A stretch of DNA of 64,000 bases from JAWKUK01 sp964402175. Its GTDB lineage: Bacteria; Planctomycetota; UBA1135; GCA-002686595. A program made the position numbers and the translations under genes. The notes below the pieces were generated by a model. The model searched no databases. It had not been told where the DNA came from and saw only the letters and a list, made by a program, of their open reading frames with translations. The stretch lies in the NCBI GenBank assembly GCA_964402175.1, contig CAYOBN010000016.1:1-64000 (forward strand), in the 5' to 3' direction. Positions 1-11,014 of the stretch are shown here, piece by piece (the stretch's first letter is position 1; every line of letters begins with the position of its first letter).

Positions 1-50
1 CGCGCGGTGCGCACGAGCTCGCGCGCGCCGCGCGCGGGCTCGCGCGCACC

Positions 51-89
51 GCGCGCCTCACCGCAAACTCGTACCTGGTACCGTTCGAC
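51..89. repeat. Half copy of dispersed inverted-repeat element A
   Basis: This stretch matches the right arm of the long inverted repeat at 3994-4036 with only a few substitutions; the shared core includes CGTACCTGGTACCG. It lies about 95 bases beyond the 3' end of the metalloprotease gene. The partner arm would fall at or beyond the window edge, so I cannot tell whether this copy is a full hairpin. Both copies sit next to the 3' end of a gene. Confidence 0.7.
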
Positions 90-182
90 ACATCACCCCA
101 GCACCGCATCAACAACAGCGCACCCCAACACAGCAGCGGCAACAGCCCTCGCCATCCCCGCTGCCGCTCCCCCCAACGCCAC

Positions 183-2702
183 CTACTGGAACGTCACCGC
201 CACCGCATCCGTGAAGTTCGACGTCGCCGTGCCGAAGAGCGAGTCGCGGTACCAAAGCTGGAACCGCCACGTCTGCCCCGGCGCCACCACCACCGACCCC
301 GACGGCTGCGGCAGCGCCAACAAGTTCACCGGGATCGAGATCATCCCCGTCAAACCCGAGTTCTGCGCCTGAGCGATGAAGCGGCCGTACGGCGGGAAGA
401 GGCACAGGTCCCCCATCGCGCCGCCCGGGCTCGGTACCGTGCCCGCGTTCGCCGACACGATGAAGTAACCGTTCGAGAAGAGCGGCAGATCCCGCCCGAT
501 GAGCTGGAAGTTCAAGTCGCTGACCCGCGCGGAGCCCAACGTCGAGATCCGACCCGGCAGCCCCGTCGAGTTCATCACCGCGGGTCCGCAGTAGTTGGTG
601 CCCGGCGCGTTGCCCTGGCCCGGATCGATCACCAACTGGTACGAGTTGCAGTTCGACGCCGAGCCGCTGAACACCTCGATCCGAACGACCACATCGATCG
701 GCACGCTGCCCGTGTTCTGCCACACGACGACCTCGTCGTCGGTCGCCGAGAACCCGCGCGCGAGGTAGTTCGTCGTGCCGCCGCACGCGATCGTACGGTC
801 GTACAGATACACGTCGACGTCCCCCGCCGCGTGCGAGAAGTACGCGCTGACCGTCAACGTCGCGCCGGGATCGACCTCGACCAAGAAATGATCCGGGTCC
901 GTCTTCGCCACGAACATGCCGAACTGCAGCCCGAACGGCGCGGGCAGCGCTTCGCCGCACGTGTCGTTCGGCTCGAAGAGGTCATCCGGGATCGACAAAC
1001 ACGGATCCGTGACGACCGCGACCCGCAGGTCGTAGTCGAAGCAACCCGCGCCCGGGAAGTTGCGCACCTGTGCGATCACATCGACCGTCGCCGCACCGTT
1101 GTTGGTCCAGACGAGCTGCTCGTTGTCATTCGTCGACGTGCTGCTGACGAGCACCGTCCCGCAACCCGCGTTGTAGAGCCGCGCGTCGATGTCACCGTTT
1201 GCGTGCACGAAGAGCACATCGACGGTCAACTGCGCGCCCGCCGGCACCGTGATCCGATAGTGATCCAGGTTGTCGTTCGCCGCTTCGAGGTTCACGTACG
1301 TTCCAGGCACCACTGCGCGCGCCGTAGCACAAGTATCGTTCGGCTCGAGCGCGTCCGGGAAACACACCGTCGGACCGCCGGTGTACGCGGGCAGGCACGA
1401 GTTCTCGGCCTCGGTGCGCATGACCCCTTTCACCGTGGGATGGAAGTACGTCGTGATGTTGGCCGTACCACCGCTGCACAGGTGGCAGTAGCTCATGATC
1501 GTCCCCGTATTGATGCACTGCTGGGACGTCTGGCATTGCCCGAAGTAACCCGACGGCGCGCAACGATCGAGCGGCGTCGGGCAGTAGTTGTGGGTGTGCC
1601 CGGTGCCGAACTGGTGCCCCATCTCGTGCGCGAACACGATGAAGTCCCAGTTGCCGGAGCCCTGCGACACCGGGAAGTTCACGCCCCCGCTGATGCCGGT
1701 GCTGGCCGCAAAGCCGTAGTTCTGGTTGCACAGCACATCGACCCACGCGACACCGCCGCCCAAGTTCGCACCGCTGACGATGTGCCCGAGATGCGCCCCC
1801 GCGGGGATGTTGTTCTGCCACGCCGAGCGCAGCTCGTTGAGCAAGTCCCCGGAGCTGTTCTGGCTCGGGTTGTCACCCGCGACCCACGGGTCGTTGTTCT
1901 GCGTGTAGAACTGCAGATACGGGTAGGTGATGACGACGTCGATCTCGGTGCGGTAGCGGTTGCTGATCGCGCCGAGGAGCTGGAACATGTAGTTCTGCGC
2001 CGCGTTCAGGTTCCCGAAGCGCTGGAAGTACTGGAAGTCCGTCTCGACCGCGACGCGGCACTCGAGGGTGACGCCCGCGCCGCCGAGGTTCGAGGTCGTG
2101 ACCCCGCCGTTCGGGCTCGCTTGATTCAGCGCACCTAAGCCAGCTTGCACCCGATCCGACATGCAGTAGATCGCGTAACGCGGGTCGCGCAGGTCCGCGA
2201 ACACCGACTCCGCCCAGATCCGCACGTGCGGTGCGTCCCATGAGCCGCCGTCGGGGACGAACGAGCTGACCTGGAAGACCTCGCCCGCCGAGCGGATCCA
2301 CCCGTAGGTCCCTGCGCTCGCGAGGCCCAGTACGACCTCGGACCCGTCTTCACCGAGGACGCGGCCCCGCCACAGGGAGAGGTCCCCCGCATCCCATGCA
2401 GGGACGGCTTTCCCGTCGACGTGCAGCCCGACCTTCGCGACGTCGAACGGGTTGCGCTCGAGCGCGAGGTCGACGTAGCGCCCGTCGGGCAGCGGCATGC
2501 CGAGCAGCTCGACCGCGTCGAGCTCGGCGAGCCCTGCGAGCTCTACGGGTCGCTGGCGCAGCTCGTAGGAACCGAACGCGCCGTCGGTTCGCAGGAGGTC
2601 GAAGGGCAAGGGTGCCCCGGTTTGCGCCGGGGCCGCAGCCGCCGTCACGGCGGCCAGCGACAGGGTCCAGGGCTGGGCCCAGGAGATCAGAGAACGATGC
2701 AT
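183..2702 (-). CDS. Secreted zinc metalloprotease (reprolysin-like) with PPC domains
   Basis: An 839-residue exported endopeptidase. The ATG at 2702 starts a signal peptide (hydrophobic run at residues 12-25, AAAAPAQ cleavage region); longer forms lack a signal. The zinc site HEMGHQFGTGH is at 359-369 and fits HExxHxxGxxH, followed by a Met-turn region (TIMSYC) and many cysteines, as in M12B/M43-like proteases. Two bacterial pre-peptidase C-terminal (PPC) repeats follow, each opening with EPNDTC. The last roughly 140 residues form a module (FQLWYRD, then NFTDAVAV) that recurs at the C-terminus of the protein at 56518-57441. The N-terminal part looks like a propeptide. Substrate unknown; degradation of external protein is the likely role. 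Transcribed divergently from the glycosyltransferase. Confidence 0.9.
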   Translation of the reverse strand: MHRSLISWAQPWTLSLAAVTAAAAPAQTGAPLPFDLLRTDGAFGSYELRQRPVELAGLAELDAVELLGMPLPDGRYVDLALERNPFDVAKVGLHVDGKAVPAWDAGDLSLWRGRVLGEDGSEVVLGLASAGTYGWIRSAGEVFQVSSFVPDGGSWDAPHVRIWAESVFADLRDPRYAIYCMSDRVQAGLGALNQASPNGGVTTSNLGGAGVTLECRVAVETDFQYFQRFGNLNAAQNYMFQLLGAISNRYRTEIDVVITYPYLQFYTQNNDPWVAGDNPSQNSSGDLLNELRSAWQNNIPAGAHLGHIVSGANLGGGVAWVDVLCNQNYGFAASTGISGGVNFPVSQGSGNWDFIVFAHEMGHQFGTGHTHNYCPTPLDRCAPSGYFGQCQTSQQCINTGTIMSYCHLCSGGTANITTYFHPTVKGVMRTEAENSCLPAYTGGPTVCFPDALEPNDTCATARAVVPGTYVNLEAANDNLDHYRITVPAGAQLTVDVLFVHANGDIDARLYNAGCGTVLVSSTSTNDNEQLVWTNNGAATVDVIAQVRNFPGAGCFDYDLRVAVVTDPCLSIPDDLFEPNDTCGEALPAPFGLQFGMFVAKTDPDHFLVEVDPGATLTVSAYFSHAAGDVDVYLYDRTIACGGTTNYLARGFSATDDEVVVWQNTGSVPIDVVVRIEVFSGSASNCNSYQLVIDPGQGNAPGTNYCGPAVMNSTGLPGRISTLGSARVSDLNFQLIGRDLPLFSNGYFIVSANAGTVPSPGGAMGDLCLFPPYGRFIAQAQNSGLTGMISIPVNLLALPQPSGSVVVAPGQTWRFQLWYRDSLFGTATSNFTDAVAVTFQ

Positions 2703-2785
2703 CAGAGTGTGCGCTGGGAGCCGGCAGGCGGCTTTGCCACAGTACCCGACGTCGGCCCCCCCGCCGAGGTTCCCCGAGCCCATTC

Positions 2786-3949
2786 TTGCCCCGCATCAAC
2801 CTACGCCACGCCCTCCTCGACGCCGGTGCCGCGCTGGCCCTCGGCGCGGCTTTCGTCGCCCTCGTCTACCCTGCGCCGCCGGCCCTCTGGGCCCGGCTCG
2901 ACTTCAACGGAGCGCCGTTCGAGGACTTCATCGGGCCCTACTTCGAGACCGCCCGCACCGTGCCGAGCGCCACGGTCCCGGCCCCGGGGTACCACTACCC
3001 CGCGCTGCTGGCGCTGCTCCTGGCGCCGCTAGCGGCCCTCGGCCCGGCGGTGGCGTCCTACGCCTGGCTCGCGCTCCAGCTCGCGGCGACGGCCCTCGTC
3101 ATCGCGCTGCCGCTCGTGATGTGCCCAGCGCGCTCGGGCCGCGAACGGCTCGGCTATCTCGCCGCGGCGGGCCTCGCCCACCCGCTGCTGCACAACGTGT
3201 ATTGGGGCCAGGTGAGCGTGCCGCTCGCCGCCCTGCTGCTGCTCGCCGCCCGCGCGGCGCAGCGCGGCCGAGGGGCGCAGAGCGGAGCGCTCATCGGCGC
3301 CGCGGCGGCATTGAAGCTGACGCCGGCGGTCTTCCTCTTGGGGCCGCTCGCGCGCGGGGAACGGCGGACGGTCGTGTGGGGCGCGGCTGCGGCCCTCGCG
3401 CTCGTTGTCTTGCCCGCCCTCGCGGCGCTGGGGCCCGAGCGCGCGCTCTCCTTCCACAGCGAGGTCGCCGAGCGCCTCGCGGCCCTCGCCCGCAGCGCAG
3501 CCACCGCAGAGGGCGGCCGCGGCAGCCAGGACGTGGGCTCGGTCCTGTTGCGCTGGTTCGGCCCGACGGCCGCGCCGCTCGGGCGGATCGGCGGCCTCGC
3601 GCTCGCGGCGTTGCTCGTCGCGCGCTCGCGCGGTGTTACAGACGCGGGCCTCGGGTTCGCGCATCTCGCGCTCGTGGTGCCGCTGTGTGTCGCGCCGACG
3701 TGGTCGCACGGGCTGGCGGCGCTGCCCGCGGCGGCCTGGTTCGTGTGGCGCGACCCCTCCGGCGGTCGCTGGTCGCGGAGCGCCGCGCTCGGGGCAATCG
3801 TGCTCGTCTCGCTGCCGCTGCACGCGCTCTTCGCCACGCCGGAGGCCCACGCCGCTGCGGGGCTCGGAGGCGCCGCCACGCTGCTCTTGACCGGAGCCCT
3901 CATGCTGCGCGGGACTGGGCCGAATCGAACGGAACCAGGTACGAGTTGA
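2786..3949 (+). CDS. Membrane glycosyltransferase, GT87/DUF2029-like
   Basis: A hydrophobic protein of about 387 residues with roughly ten membrane segments, resembling the GT87 family of polyprenyl-phosphate-sugar mannosyl/arabinosyl transferases. Supporting motifs are an early extracytoplasmic acidic loop (DFNGAPFEDF), the YHYPAL motif, and NVYWGQVS followed by AALKLTPAVFLL, all typical of the family. The start is uncertain: TTG 2786 is the best in-frame choice just upstream of the first membrane segment. The last eight codons and the stop lie inside the left arm of inverted repeat A (3920-3962), so the native C-terminus has probably been replaced by the repeat. Acceptor unknown. Confidence 0.75.
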   Translation: MPRINLRHALLDAGAALALGAAFVALVYPAPPALWARLDFNGAPFEDFIGPYFETARTVPSATVPAPGYHYPALLALLLAPLAALGPAVASYAWLALQLAATALVIALPLVMCPARSGRERLGYLAAAGLAHPLLHNVYWGQVSVPLAALLLLAARAAQRGRGAQSGALIGAAAALKLTPAVFLLGPLARGERRTVVWGAAAALALVVLPALAALGPERALSFHSEVAERLAALARSAATAEGGRGSQDVGSVLLRWFGPTAAPLGRIGGLALAALLVARSRGVTDAGLGFAHLALVVPLCVAPTWSHGLAALPAAAWFVWRDPSGGRWSRSAALGAIVLVSLPLHALFATPEAHAAAGLGGAATLLLTGALMLRGTGPNRTEPGTS

Positions 3950-4036
3950 CGGTGAGGCGCGCTCGACGCGGACCTTCGCCCGAACATCCTCGCGCGCGCC
4001 TCGCCGCCAACTCGTACCTGGTACCGTTCGATTCGG
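3920..4036. repeat. Long inverted repeat element A (43-nt arms)
   Basis: Left arm 3920-3962 and right arm 3994-4036 are reverse complements at 40 of 43 positions, separated by a 31-nt GC-rich spacer. The arms contain the complementary cores CCAGGTACGAGTTG and CAACTCGTACCTGG. RNA from either strand would fold into a very stable hairpin. The element supplies the stop codon of the preceding gene and ends about 95 bases before the exchanger start. A related right-arm sequence occurs at 51-89. It could be a terminator, a REP/MITE-like mobile element, or both. There is no T-run after either arm. Confidence 0.85.
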
Positions 4037-4130
4037 CATCGACCTTGACTTCTCGGTCGCAGCCGCCAGGTGAAGGTGGCAACGGCCTCGCAGCCGTGGG
4101 AAACTCTGGGGCTCCCCCTCCGATCCGACC

Positions 4131-5111
4131 GTGACACTCTTCCTCTTCATCGTCGGCCTCGCGCTGCTCATCTTCGGCGCCGAATGGCTCATCCGCGGCG
4201 CTTCGAACCTGGCGCTGCGCTTCGGTATCTCGCCGCTCGTCGTCGGCCTCACGATCGTCGCGTTCGGCACGAGCGCGCCCGAGATCGCGATCTCCGTGGG
4301 CGCCGCCCTCGAAGGCAGCTCCGGCGTCTCCGTCGGCAACGTCGTCGGCAGCAACATCTTCAACATCCTGTTCGTCATCGGACTTTCAGCGCTGATCACG
4401 CCCCTGGCGGTGAGCCACCAGGTCGTGCGCCAAGAGGTCCCGGTGCTGCTCGTCGTGACCCTGCTCGCGATGGGCGCAGGTATCGACCGCATCCTGGAGC
4501 GCTGGGAGGGCGGCGTACTCTTCGGACTGCTCATCGCGTACACGACGTTCTTGGTCGTGCAGTCGCGCCGCGAGCGTTCGCTGCCGAGCGACCCCCGCGC
4601 CGACGAGGTCGACTTCGCGCCGGGCGCCCCGCACGTGCAGCCCGGCTCGAACACGCTGCAGCAGCTCGCTCTGATCGTCGTGGGCCTCATCGGGCTCGGC
4701 GTCGGCGCCCAATGGGTCGTCGACGGCGCGGTGACGTTTGCGCGCCAGTTCGGCATCAGCGAGACGGTGATCGGCCTGACGATCGTCGCCATCGGCACGT
4801 CGCTGCCCGAAGTCGCGACGTCCGTCACGGCCGCGATCCGCGGCCAGCGCGACATCGCGGTCGGCAACGTCGTGGGCAGTAACGCGTTCAACCTGCTGGG
4901 CTGTCTGGGCCTTTCGTCGATCGTCGCGCCGACCGGCATCCCCGTGCCCGCGGAGGTGCTGCAGCGCGACGCCTGGGTGATGCTCGGCGCGACGGTGATC
5001 TGCGTGCCCTTCTTCAAGTCGGGTCACGAAGTCTCGCGCGCCGAAGGCGCGGCCCTGTTCGCGGGCTGGGCCGGTTACACCGGCTACCTCGTCCTGCAGG
5101 CGCTCGGCTGA
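4131..5111 (+). CDS. Calcium/sodium antiporter, CaCA family (YrbG-like)
   Basis: A 326-residue inner-membrane cation exchanger that expels Ca2+ in return for Na+ (or H+/K+). It has the duplicated architecture of the family. The first alpha repeat has GLTIVAFGTSAPE then GNVVGSNIFN; the second has GLTIVAIGTSLPE then GNVVGSNAFN. The acidic residue in each GTS-x-PE motif is the ion-binding glutamate. A hydrophilic loop around residues 140-170 separates the halves. Length is normal for bacterial YrbG-type proteins. The start is GTG 4131, which directly opens the first membrane helix. It converges on the tRNA gene. Confidence 0.93.
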   Translation: MTLFLFIVGLALLIFGAEWLIRGASNLALRFGISPLVVGLTIVAFGTSAPEIAISVGAALEGSSGVSVGNVVGSNIFNILFVIGLSALITPLAVSHQVVRQEVPVLLVVTLLAMGAGIDRILERWEGGVLFGLLIAYTTFLVVQSRRERSLPSDPRADEVDFAPGAPHVQPGSNTLQQLALIVVGLIGLGVGAQWVVDGAVTFARQFGISETVIGLTIVAIGTSLPEVATSVTAAIRGQRDIAVGNVVGSNAFNLLGCLGLSSIVAPTGIPVPAEVLQRDAWVMLGATVICVPFFKSGHEVSRAEGAALFAGWAGYTGYLVLQALG

Positions 5112-5115
5112 GCGC

Positions 5116-5176
5116 CCCCAGGAAACTGGGCCCCAGGAAACTGGGCCCCAGGAAAGTGGGCCCAAAGGAAAGTGGG
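5116..5176. repeat. Tandem array of short GNRA-type hairpins at the tRNA 3' end
   Basis: Three consecutive 15-nt units (5116-5130, 5131-5145, 5146-5160) read CCCCAGGAAACTGGG or a one-base variant, followed by a diverged 16-nt unit (5161-5176). Each of the first two units folds as CCCAG-GAAA-CTGGG, a five-pair stem closed by a GNRA tetraloop. The last unit merges into the acceptor stem of the tRNA (GGGCCC). The array lies between the convergent exchanger and tRNA genes and may end transcription in both directions. Confidence 0.85.
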
Positions 5177-5246
5177 CCCTGTGGGACTCGAACCCACGAC
5201 CAAGCGATTATGAGTCGCGTGCTCTAACCGACTGAGCTAAGGGCCC
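5173..5246 (-). tRNA. tRNA-Ile(CAU), lysidine-type
   Basis: A complete cloverleaf on the minus strand: acceptor GGGCCCT/AGGGCCC, D-arm GCTC/GAGC, anticodon loop CTCATAA with CAT as anticodon, T-arm GTGGG-TTCGAGT-CCCAC, discriminator A at 5173. The CCA end is not encoded. A CAU anticodon can mean Met or Ile2. The anticodon arm and variable region (GCGACTCATAATCGC, then TTGGTCG) closely match the E. coli ileX type rather than elongator Met, so it probably reads AUA after C34 is converted to lysidine by TilS. Pair 27-43 is C-U, a mismatch. Confidence 0.9.
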
Positions 5247-5311
5247 GCTCGAGCGGGGCGGAGAGTTTAACCCGCAGCAGCACGCCAGCGGGGCGCGTAT
5301 CCTGCCGCGCA

Positions 5312-5854
5312 ATGCAGACGCCCACGATCGATCCCCTGGCCGAGCTGGACGGCCTGACCCGCGCCCTCGACGCCTACGACAGCCTGCGCGCACGGCTCGG
5401 GGCCCGGGAGCACACTCCCGCACCCGAAATCTCTGGCTGGTCCGTCGCCCAGCACCTCTTCCACATCGCGTTGGCGACGGACTTGGCGCTGCGCCACGTG
5501 CGCTCGCTCCTGGACGGCAAGGGGCGGCTCGTGACCCTCGAAGGCGCGCTCGGCGAGCGCGCGGCGGCGGTCCTGACCTCGGAGCGCACCCAGCGCGGCG
5601 TCGCCCAAGCGCCGCGCATCGTCCAGCCGGGCCAGGACGTCAATCCCGAGTTCCTCACGAACGAGCTGAAAGGCGCCCGCGCGGGCGCGGAGGGCCTGCG
5701 CTCCCGGGCGAGCGAAGTCTTGGCCGCCCCGGGCTGGATCCCCCACCAGGAGCTCGGGACGCTGAACGCCGCACAGTGGCTGCGGTTCGCGCGGCTGCAC
5801 GCGCACCACCACCTGGCGATCGCGGAAGAGGTGGCGGCGCGCGTCGGAACGTAA
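5312..5854 (+). CDS. DinB-like metal-binding four-helix protein
   Basis: A 180-residue protein of the DinB/YfiT-like superfamily (DUF1569-type). These are soluble four-helix bundles that bind a divalent metal through three histidines; many are thiol-dependent transferases, others have no known activity. Visible ligand candidates are the His pair in QHLFHIAL (residues about 48-52) and the cluster HAHHH near residue 165. The start at ATG 5312 gives the usual length. It is followed within 10 bases by the asparaginase gene, so the two are probably co-transcribed. The substrate cannot be read from the sequence. Confidence 0.8.
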   Translation: MQTPTIDPLAELDGLTRALDAYDSLRARLGAREHTPAPEISGWSVAQHLFHIALATDLALRHVRSLLDGKGRLVTLEGALGERAAAVLTSERTQRGVAQAPRIVQPGQDVNPEFLTNELKGARAGAEGLRSRASEVLAAPGWIPHQELGTLNAAQWLRFARLHAHHHLAIAEEVAARVGT

Positions 5855-5863
5855 CATCAGGCG

Positions 5864-6826
5864 ATGCTGCGACTGCCCCTGAACTCGCTCGTCCGCTCTT
5901 CGCTGCTCTTCGTCTGCGCCGCGTGCGCCAGCACCCCCGAGCACGCCCCCACAGCTCGGGGTCCGATCGCCATCGCGACGTGGCCCTTCGGCGCGCTCGC
6001 GACGGACATCGCGCACCGTGAGCTCGCCGCCGGCAGCTCGCGCCTCGATGCCGTCGAGCTCGGCATCCGCGAAGTGGAGCGCCAGAGCTCCGACCGATCT
6101 GTGGGCCTCGGCGGTCTGCCGAACGCCGCAGGGTACCCGCAGCTCGACGCGTGCATCCTCGATGGACCGGGCCAACGCGCCGGCAGCGTCGCGGCGCTCG
6201 AAGGCATCGTGCACCCGATCAGCGCCGCGCGCGCGGTGCTGGAGCACAGCGCGCATGTCATGCTGGTCGGCGAGGGGGCGCGGTGGTTCGCGCTCGAGCG
6301 CGGCCTCGAGTCGGTCGATGTCAGCGACCTCGCCGCGAAGAAAGCCGCGTGGCTCGCGCGCACGCCGAACCAGGCCGACGAGGTCGGCGCGGGGCACGAC
6401 ACGGTGACGGTGCTCGTGCAGGACTCCGCGGGGCACCTCGCCGGCGGCTGCTCGACGAGCGGTCGCGGCGGCAAGCTGCCGGGCCGCGTCGGCGATTCGC
6501 CGATCCTGGGCGCCGGCCTCTACGTCGACGACGAAGTCGGCGCCGCGGGCGCGACGGGCCTCGGCGAGAACGTGATGCGCTGGTGCGGCACGTTCTTGAT
6601 CGTCGAGCTGATGCGCCAGGGGTTCACACCGACCGAGGCGTGCGAGGAGGCGATCCACCGCATCGCTCGCCTGGACCCGCGCGGGTACAAGCTCGACATC
6701 TGCTTCCTGGCGCTCGACAAACAGGGCCGCTTCGGCGCTGCGGCGTCGAACGACCGGTTCCCGTTCAGTGTCACCACTGCGACGGGAACCGAGGTCCTGA
6801 CCGTCGAACCGGTCCGGCCGCGCTGA
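5864..6826 (+). CDS. N4-(beta-N-acetylglucosaminyl)-L-asparaginase, lipoprotein
   Basis: A 320-residue Ntn-hydrolase of the glycosylasparaginase family, which cleaves the GlcNAc-Asn bond of N-linked glycopeptides or acts as an isoaspartyl/asparaginase enzyme. The autoproteolytic site is GHDT with Thr180 as the new N-terminal nucleophile, followed by TVLVQDSAGHLAGGCSTSG. The N-terminal half carries the family motif VGLGGLPN (residues 80-87). The first 22 residues form a lipoprotein-type signal (LLFVCAAC), so the enzyme is probably anchored on the periplasmic side. It may release ammonia or aspartate from glycopeptides. It follows the DinB-like gene by nine bases. Confidence 0.92.
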   Translation: MLRLPLNSLVRSSLLFVCAACASTPEHAPTARGPIAIATWPFGALATDIAHRELAAGSSRLDAVELGIREVERQSSDRSVGLGGLPNAAGYPQLDACILDGPGQRAGSVAALEGIVHPISAARAVLEHSAHVMLVGEGARWFALERGLESVDVSDLAAKKAAWLARTPNQADEVGAGHDTVTVLVQDSAGHLAGGCSTSGRGGKLPGRVGDSPILGAGLYVDDEVGAAGATGLGENVMRWCGTFLIVELMRQGFTPTEACEEAIHRIARLDPRGYKLDICFLALDKQGRFGAAASNDRFPFSVTTATGTEVLTVEPVRPR

Positions 6827-6838
6827 CGCGCGACCGGC

Positions 6839-9754
<2,916 letters not shown>

Positions 9755-9970
9755 AGGGCGCGGATGATGGAAGAACGCGCGCTCGGACACAATCGGGCGC
9801 CGCGCCGCAGCGAGCGCCGTCCCACGGCGCGTCCGTCCCGCGCGCGCGGCGTCGCAAGAAGGGACCCACGGAATAGGGTGCCGGGATCGCAGCACCCCAT
9901 CCCGTAGGTGGTCGCACTCGGAAGACCGAACGGTCGGCGCGCGCAGGGCGAGCGCCTCGCCAGGGCGAGG

Positions 9971-11014
9971 TCAACCTGCGCCGGTCAGCGCGGCGCCCCT
10001 GACAGAGACGACATCCCCGTCCAGAACGACGGCCTCGGGCAGGAACCGGTTGATGACCGCCGCATTGGTCGTCGTGTGGCGCGAGAGCTTGACCGACCGG
10101 TAACACCCGCCCGCCAGCAGCGCGAGGGGCAACATGAGCTGGTCCGCTAAGTGCTCACACACGGGAGCGTCGCTCGCCAGATAACGGGCGACGTCGCGGG
10201 CGACCATGTCCGCGACACGCTCCGCGCGCAGGCCGCGCTCACCGAACGCGGTGCACACGGCGGTGACCGCGGCGCTCGGCAAGACGACCTGCAGCACGTT
10301 GCCGGAACCCGCAGAGTCCGTCACTTCGCGCACGGTGCACTGCGCCCCCTGCCAGTGGAAGCGGTCTTGCAGGACACGCCACTCGCGCTGAGCGACCTCG
10401 TGCGGCACCTGCGCGAGGAGGACCTCGACGCGCGCGCGCCCCGCGGCGCCGCGCTCGAGCAGCTCGAGGGCCTGAGGCTCCGTCGCCGGCGTGATGCGCG
10501 CGACGAGGCGGCCCCCGCCCACCGGCGCGAAGCCGACGCGTTCGACCGCGAGGCCCAGGCCGCCGCCGAGCTTCGCGATCTCGGGGGCAAACGAGCGCGC
10601 GATGAAGTCCGCCGTCGGTGCGAGCGGATTGTGGGTCCCACCTTCGAGCACGACCTCGCTCGGCCCGCTCGCGCGGAGCAGCGGCGGCAGGACGGTCTGC
10701 AGGACGAGCAGCGCGCTGCCCGCCGAGCCGACCGCAAAGCGGTACGACCCCGCGCGGGCGGTATCACCGGGATGCAGCTCGACCGTAGTCGAGCCGAGGT
10801 TGGCCCCCACCGCGCCGCCGCCCGAGATCTGCGCCGCCGCCTGCACACACGCGAGGTGCTGCCGCATCAGCCCCGGCCGCTTCCGGCCGCCGCGCACGTG
10901 TTCGATGCGGACAGGGCGGCGGAGCGCGACGGACAGAGCGAGGCTCGTCCGTAACACTTGCCCGCCCCCCTCACCTTGGCGGCCGTCGAGAACGATCATC
11001 TCCACGGTCTTCAT
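9971..11014 (-). CDS. rtcA: RNA 3'-terminal phosphate cyclase RtcA
   Basis: A 347-residue enzyme that converts RNA 3'-phosphate ends to 2',3'-cyclic phosphates through an adenylated enzyme intermediate. Diagnostic motifs are LDGRQGEGGGQVLR at the N-terminus, RGGRKRPGL, and LPLALLAGG then SRHTTTNAAVI near the C-terminus, where the histidine is the expected AMP acceptor. The start overlaps the rtcB stop by four bases (ATGA), so translation is coupled. It is the second gene of an rtcBA operon under the sigma-54 promoter at 12292-12308. Confidence 0.96.
   Translation of the reverse strand: MKTVEMIVLDGRQGEGGGQVLRTSLALSVALRRPVRIEHVRGGRKRPGLMRQHLACVQAAAQISGGGAVGANLGSTTVELHPGDTARAGSYRFAVGSAGSALLVLQTVLPPLLRASGPSEVVLEGGTHNPLAPTADFIARSFAPEIAKLGGGLGLAVERVGFAPVGGGRLVARITPATEPQALELLERGAAGRARVEVLLAQVPHEVAQREWRVLQDRFHWQGAQCTVREVTDSAGSGNVLQVVLPSAAVTAVCTAFGERGLRAERVADMVARDVARYLASDAPVCEHLADQLMLPLALLAGGCYRSVKLSRHTTTNAAVINRFLPEAVVLDGDVVSVRGAALTGAG

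Noticed and set aside
2396..4134. Long Arg/Pro-rich reading frames in other phases across the GT87 gene (including a 475-codon one)
   Set aside because: Composition is that of high-GC shadows; the membrane-protein frame has clear hydrophobic periodicity and family motifs.
9924..9935. Short hairpin GACCG-AA-CGGTC downstream of rtcA as a terminator
   Set aside because: Five pairs with a two-base loop cannot form a stable hairpin and no T-run follows.
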